Below, one piece after another: positions 62,839 to 64,000 of a stretch of 64,000 nucleotides of DNA (the stretch's first letter is position 1; each line of letters starts with the position of its first letter). The translations under genes and the position numbers were made by a program. Under the pieces are notes generated by a model, which saw only the letters and a list, made by a program, of their open reading frames with translations, did not search any database and was not told the origin of the DNA. The stretch is from Aliibacillus thermotolerans (GTDB lineage Bacteria; Bacillota; Bacilli; Bacillales; Marinococcaceae): contig NZ_WKJG01000004.1 of the NCBI RefSeq assembly GCF_027853235.1, forward strand, positions 1 through 64,000. The letters run 5' to 3'.

Positions 62839-64000
62839 ATGAGGGAAATGACAGCTGTGCAAGAGATTCAACCAGTAGGTTCCGACTTTAATCTGGATGA
62901 TTATGACAACATGGTCGGAACGATGGACTGGGAAAAAGTAAAAGAACACTTTACTTGGCACAAAACGGGAAAAGTAAATATGGTTCACGAAGCAATTGAT
63001 CGTCACGTGGAAGAGGGGAAAGGTAATAAGACTGCTTTTATTTTTGAAGATACGGAACGCTCAGAATCGTATACGTTTGAAGAACTGAAAACGTTGACTT
63101 GTCGATTTGCAAATGGATTGAAGAAAAAGGGTGTTCAAAAAGGCGATCGCGTGTTTATTTTTATGCCACGAAGCCCAGAACTATATATAGCAATGATCGG
63201 GATTTTACGTATTGGTGCCATTGCTGGACCAATGTTTGAGGCGTTTATGGAAGAAGCTGTACGTGAACGTTTATCGGATAGTGGGGCCAAAGCGGTGGTC
63301 ACGGTACCGGAATTATATGAACGGATCCCAGTGAATGATTTACCAAATTTGGAATTTATTGTGTTAGCTAATACGGAAGAAACAACTGATGAAAAGCAAA
63401 TCCTTTTCAGTGACCTTATGTCTCATTCTGATGATTACGTGATGGAATGGGTTGACCGAGAAGACGGCATGTTGCTTATCTACACATCCGGTTCTACAGG
63501 AAAACCAAAAGGGGTTTTACAAGTCCACGATGCAATGATTCATCAATACATTGGCGGTAAATGGGTCTATGATTTAAAGGAAGATGATGTTTTTTGGTGT
63601 ACCGCCGATCCAGGGTGGGTGACTGGAACATCTGCTGGCATGTGGTCTCCGTGGTTAAATGGGGTCACAAATGTGTTACGCGGGGGACGTTTTGACGCGA
63701 AAGAATGGTTAAGTACGCTTGAAAAATATAAAGTGACCGTTTGGTTTAGTGCACCAACGGCTTTCCGACTTCTTATGGGACAAAGTGATGATCTTATCAA
63801 AACATATGATTTGTCCCATTTGCGTCACGTCTTGTCAGCCGGGGAACCGTTAAACCCGGAAGTAGTACGTTGGGGACAAGAAACGTTGCAATTACGTATA
63901 CATGATAACTGGTGGATGACGGAAACAGGAGCACCAATTTGTGCAAATTTCCGTTCTCTTCCAATCCGACCAGGTTCAATGGGAAAACCGCTGCCTGGAA
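62839..64000 (+). CDS. acsA: Acetyl-CoA synthetase AcsA (N-terminal part, cut by window end)
   Basis: The first 387 residues are visible; the frame is open to the window edge. Motifs are RVFIFMPRSPELYIAMIG, the P-loop YTSGSTGKPKGV, the substrate and ATP regions WCTADPGWVTGTSAGMWSPW and WWMTETGAP, and GSMGKPLPG at the edge. It activates acetate to acetyl-CoA. The sequence pattern is very close to what I recall of B. subtilis AcsA. Start ATG with GAGAGAGGAAG upstream. The promoter region before it is AT-rich with a TTGTACAAT palindrome near 62780. Confidence 0.92.
   Translation, partial: MREMTAVQEIQPVGSDFNLDDYDNMVGTMDWEKVKEHFTWHKTGKVNMVHEAIDRHVEEGKGNKTAFIFEDTERSESYTFEELKTLTCRFANGLKKKGVQKGDRVFIFMPRSPELYIAMIGILRIGAIAGPMFEAFMEEAVRERLSDSGAKAVVTVPELYERIPVNDLPNLEFIVLANTEETTDEKQILFSDLMSHSDDYVMEWVDREDGMLLIYTSGSTGKPKGVLQVHDAMIHQYIGGKWVYDLKEDDVFWCTADPGWVTGTSAGMWSPWLNGVTNVLRGGRFDAKEWLSTLEKYKVTVWFSAPTAFRLLMGQSDDLIKTYDLSHLRHVLSAGEPLNPEVVRWGQETLQLRIHDNWWMTETGAPICANFRSLPIRPGSMGKPLPG

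Overview
The window reads as the chromosome of a low-to-moderate GC Gram-positive bacterium of the Bacillaceae (Bacillus in the broad sense). The evidence is the cdaA-cdaR-glmM operon, a Bacillus-type tRNA cluster, a paired trhP1-trhP2 (yrrN-yrrO) locus, an HrcA/CIRCE site, AGGAGG-type ribosome binding sites, lipoprotein signal peptides, and a YocH-like LysM/3D protein with a TTG start. Acidic tails on surface lipoproteins hint at a saline or alkaline habitat, but that is only an inference.

Layout. 1-2662: the end of a TnpB (IS200/IS605-type) element inserted in an acyl-CoA dehydrogenase gene, which also carries a frame-breaking deletion, followed by an intact acyl-CoA ligase. 2920-7166: a truncated TauE/SafE gene, then a decayed insertion sequence whose transposase gene is split by a complete group II intron on the opposite strand (3717-6325). 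7271-11175: a TetR regulator with a YhgE/Pip membrane protein, and a SulP permease relic. 11553-12134: five tRNA genes (Glu, Tyr, Lys, Gly, Ala) and a terminator. 12172-16968: an ArAE-type transporter, then diadenylate cyclase, its YbbR regulator and phosphoglucosamine mutase. 16969-21055: the trhP1-trhP2 operon lies between two non-coding arrays of degenerate 52-bp tandem repeats, and another interspersed repeat lies near the first array. 21056-24466: a LonB-like protease and a LysM/3D cell-wall protein.

25078-49230 is mainly a phenylacetate (PAA) catabolic region. It holds paaK divergent from a LIV-type ABC transporter operon, paaI divergent from a paaY-like gene, an enoyl-CoA hydratase, a ferredoxin reductase and ferredoxin, the regulator paaX, a nitronate monooxygenase-like enzyme, and a run paaA-B-C-D-(EthD)-F-G-aldehyde dehydrogenase-H-J. 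An MFS transporter and a chemoreceptor are embedded in it. PaaK activates phenylacetate, PaaABC(D) makes the ring epoxide, PaaG isomerises it, the dehydrogenase and further enzymes open and oxidise the ring, and PaaF, PaaH and PaaJ carry out the final beta-oxidation steps. No paaE reductase is present; the adjacent ferredoxin and ferredoxin-NADP reductase are candidates for that role. A 13-bp palindrome, CGT-N7-ACG with an AT core (imperfect at paaX), occurs at or near the start of six transcription units of the region, including the ABC transporter, and is proposed as the shared operator.

49231-64000: a second copy of the interspersed repeat, a DHA2-type efflux pump, a beta-propeller lipoprotein with a two-component system, a DUF2339 membrane protein, a nosD-nosL-nosY-nosF operon without nosZ, a YtkA-like lipoprotein, htpG under a perfect CIRCE, and the start of acsA, which runs off the window. 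All calls come from reading the sequence; no database search was possible.
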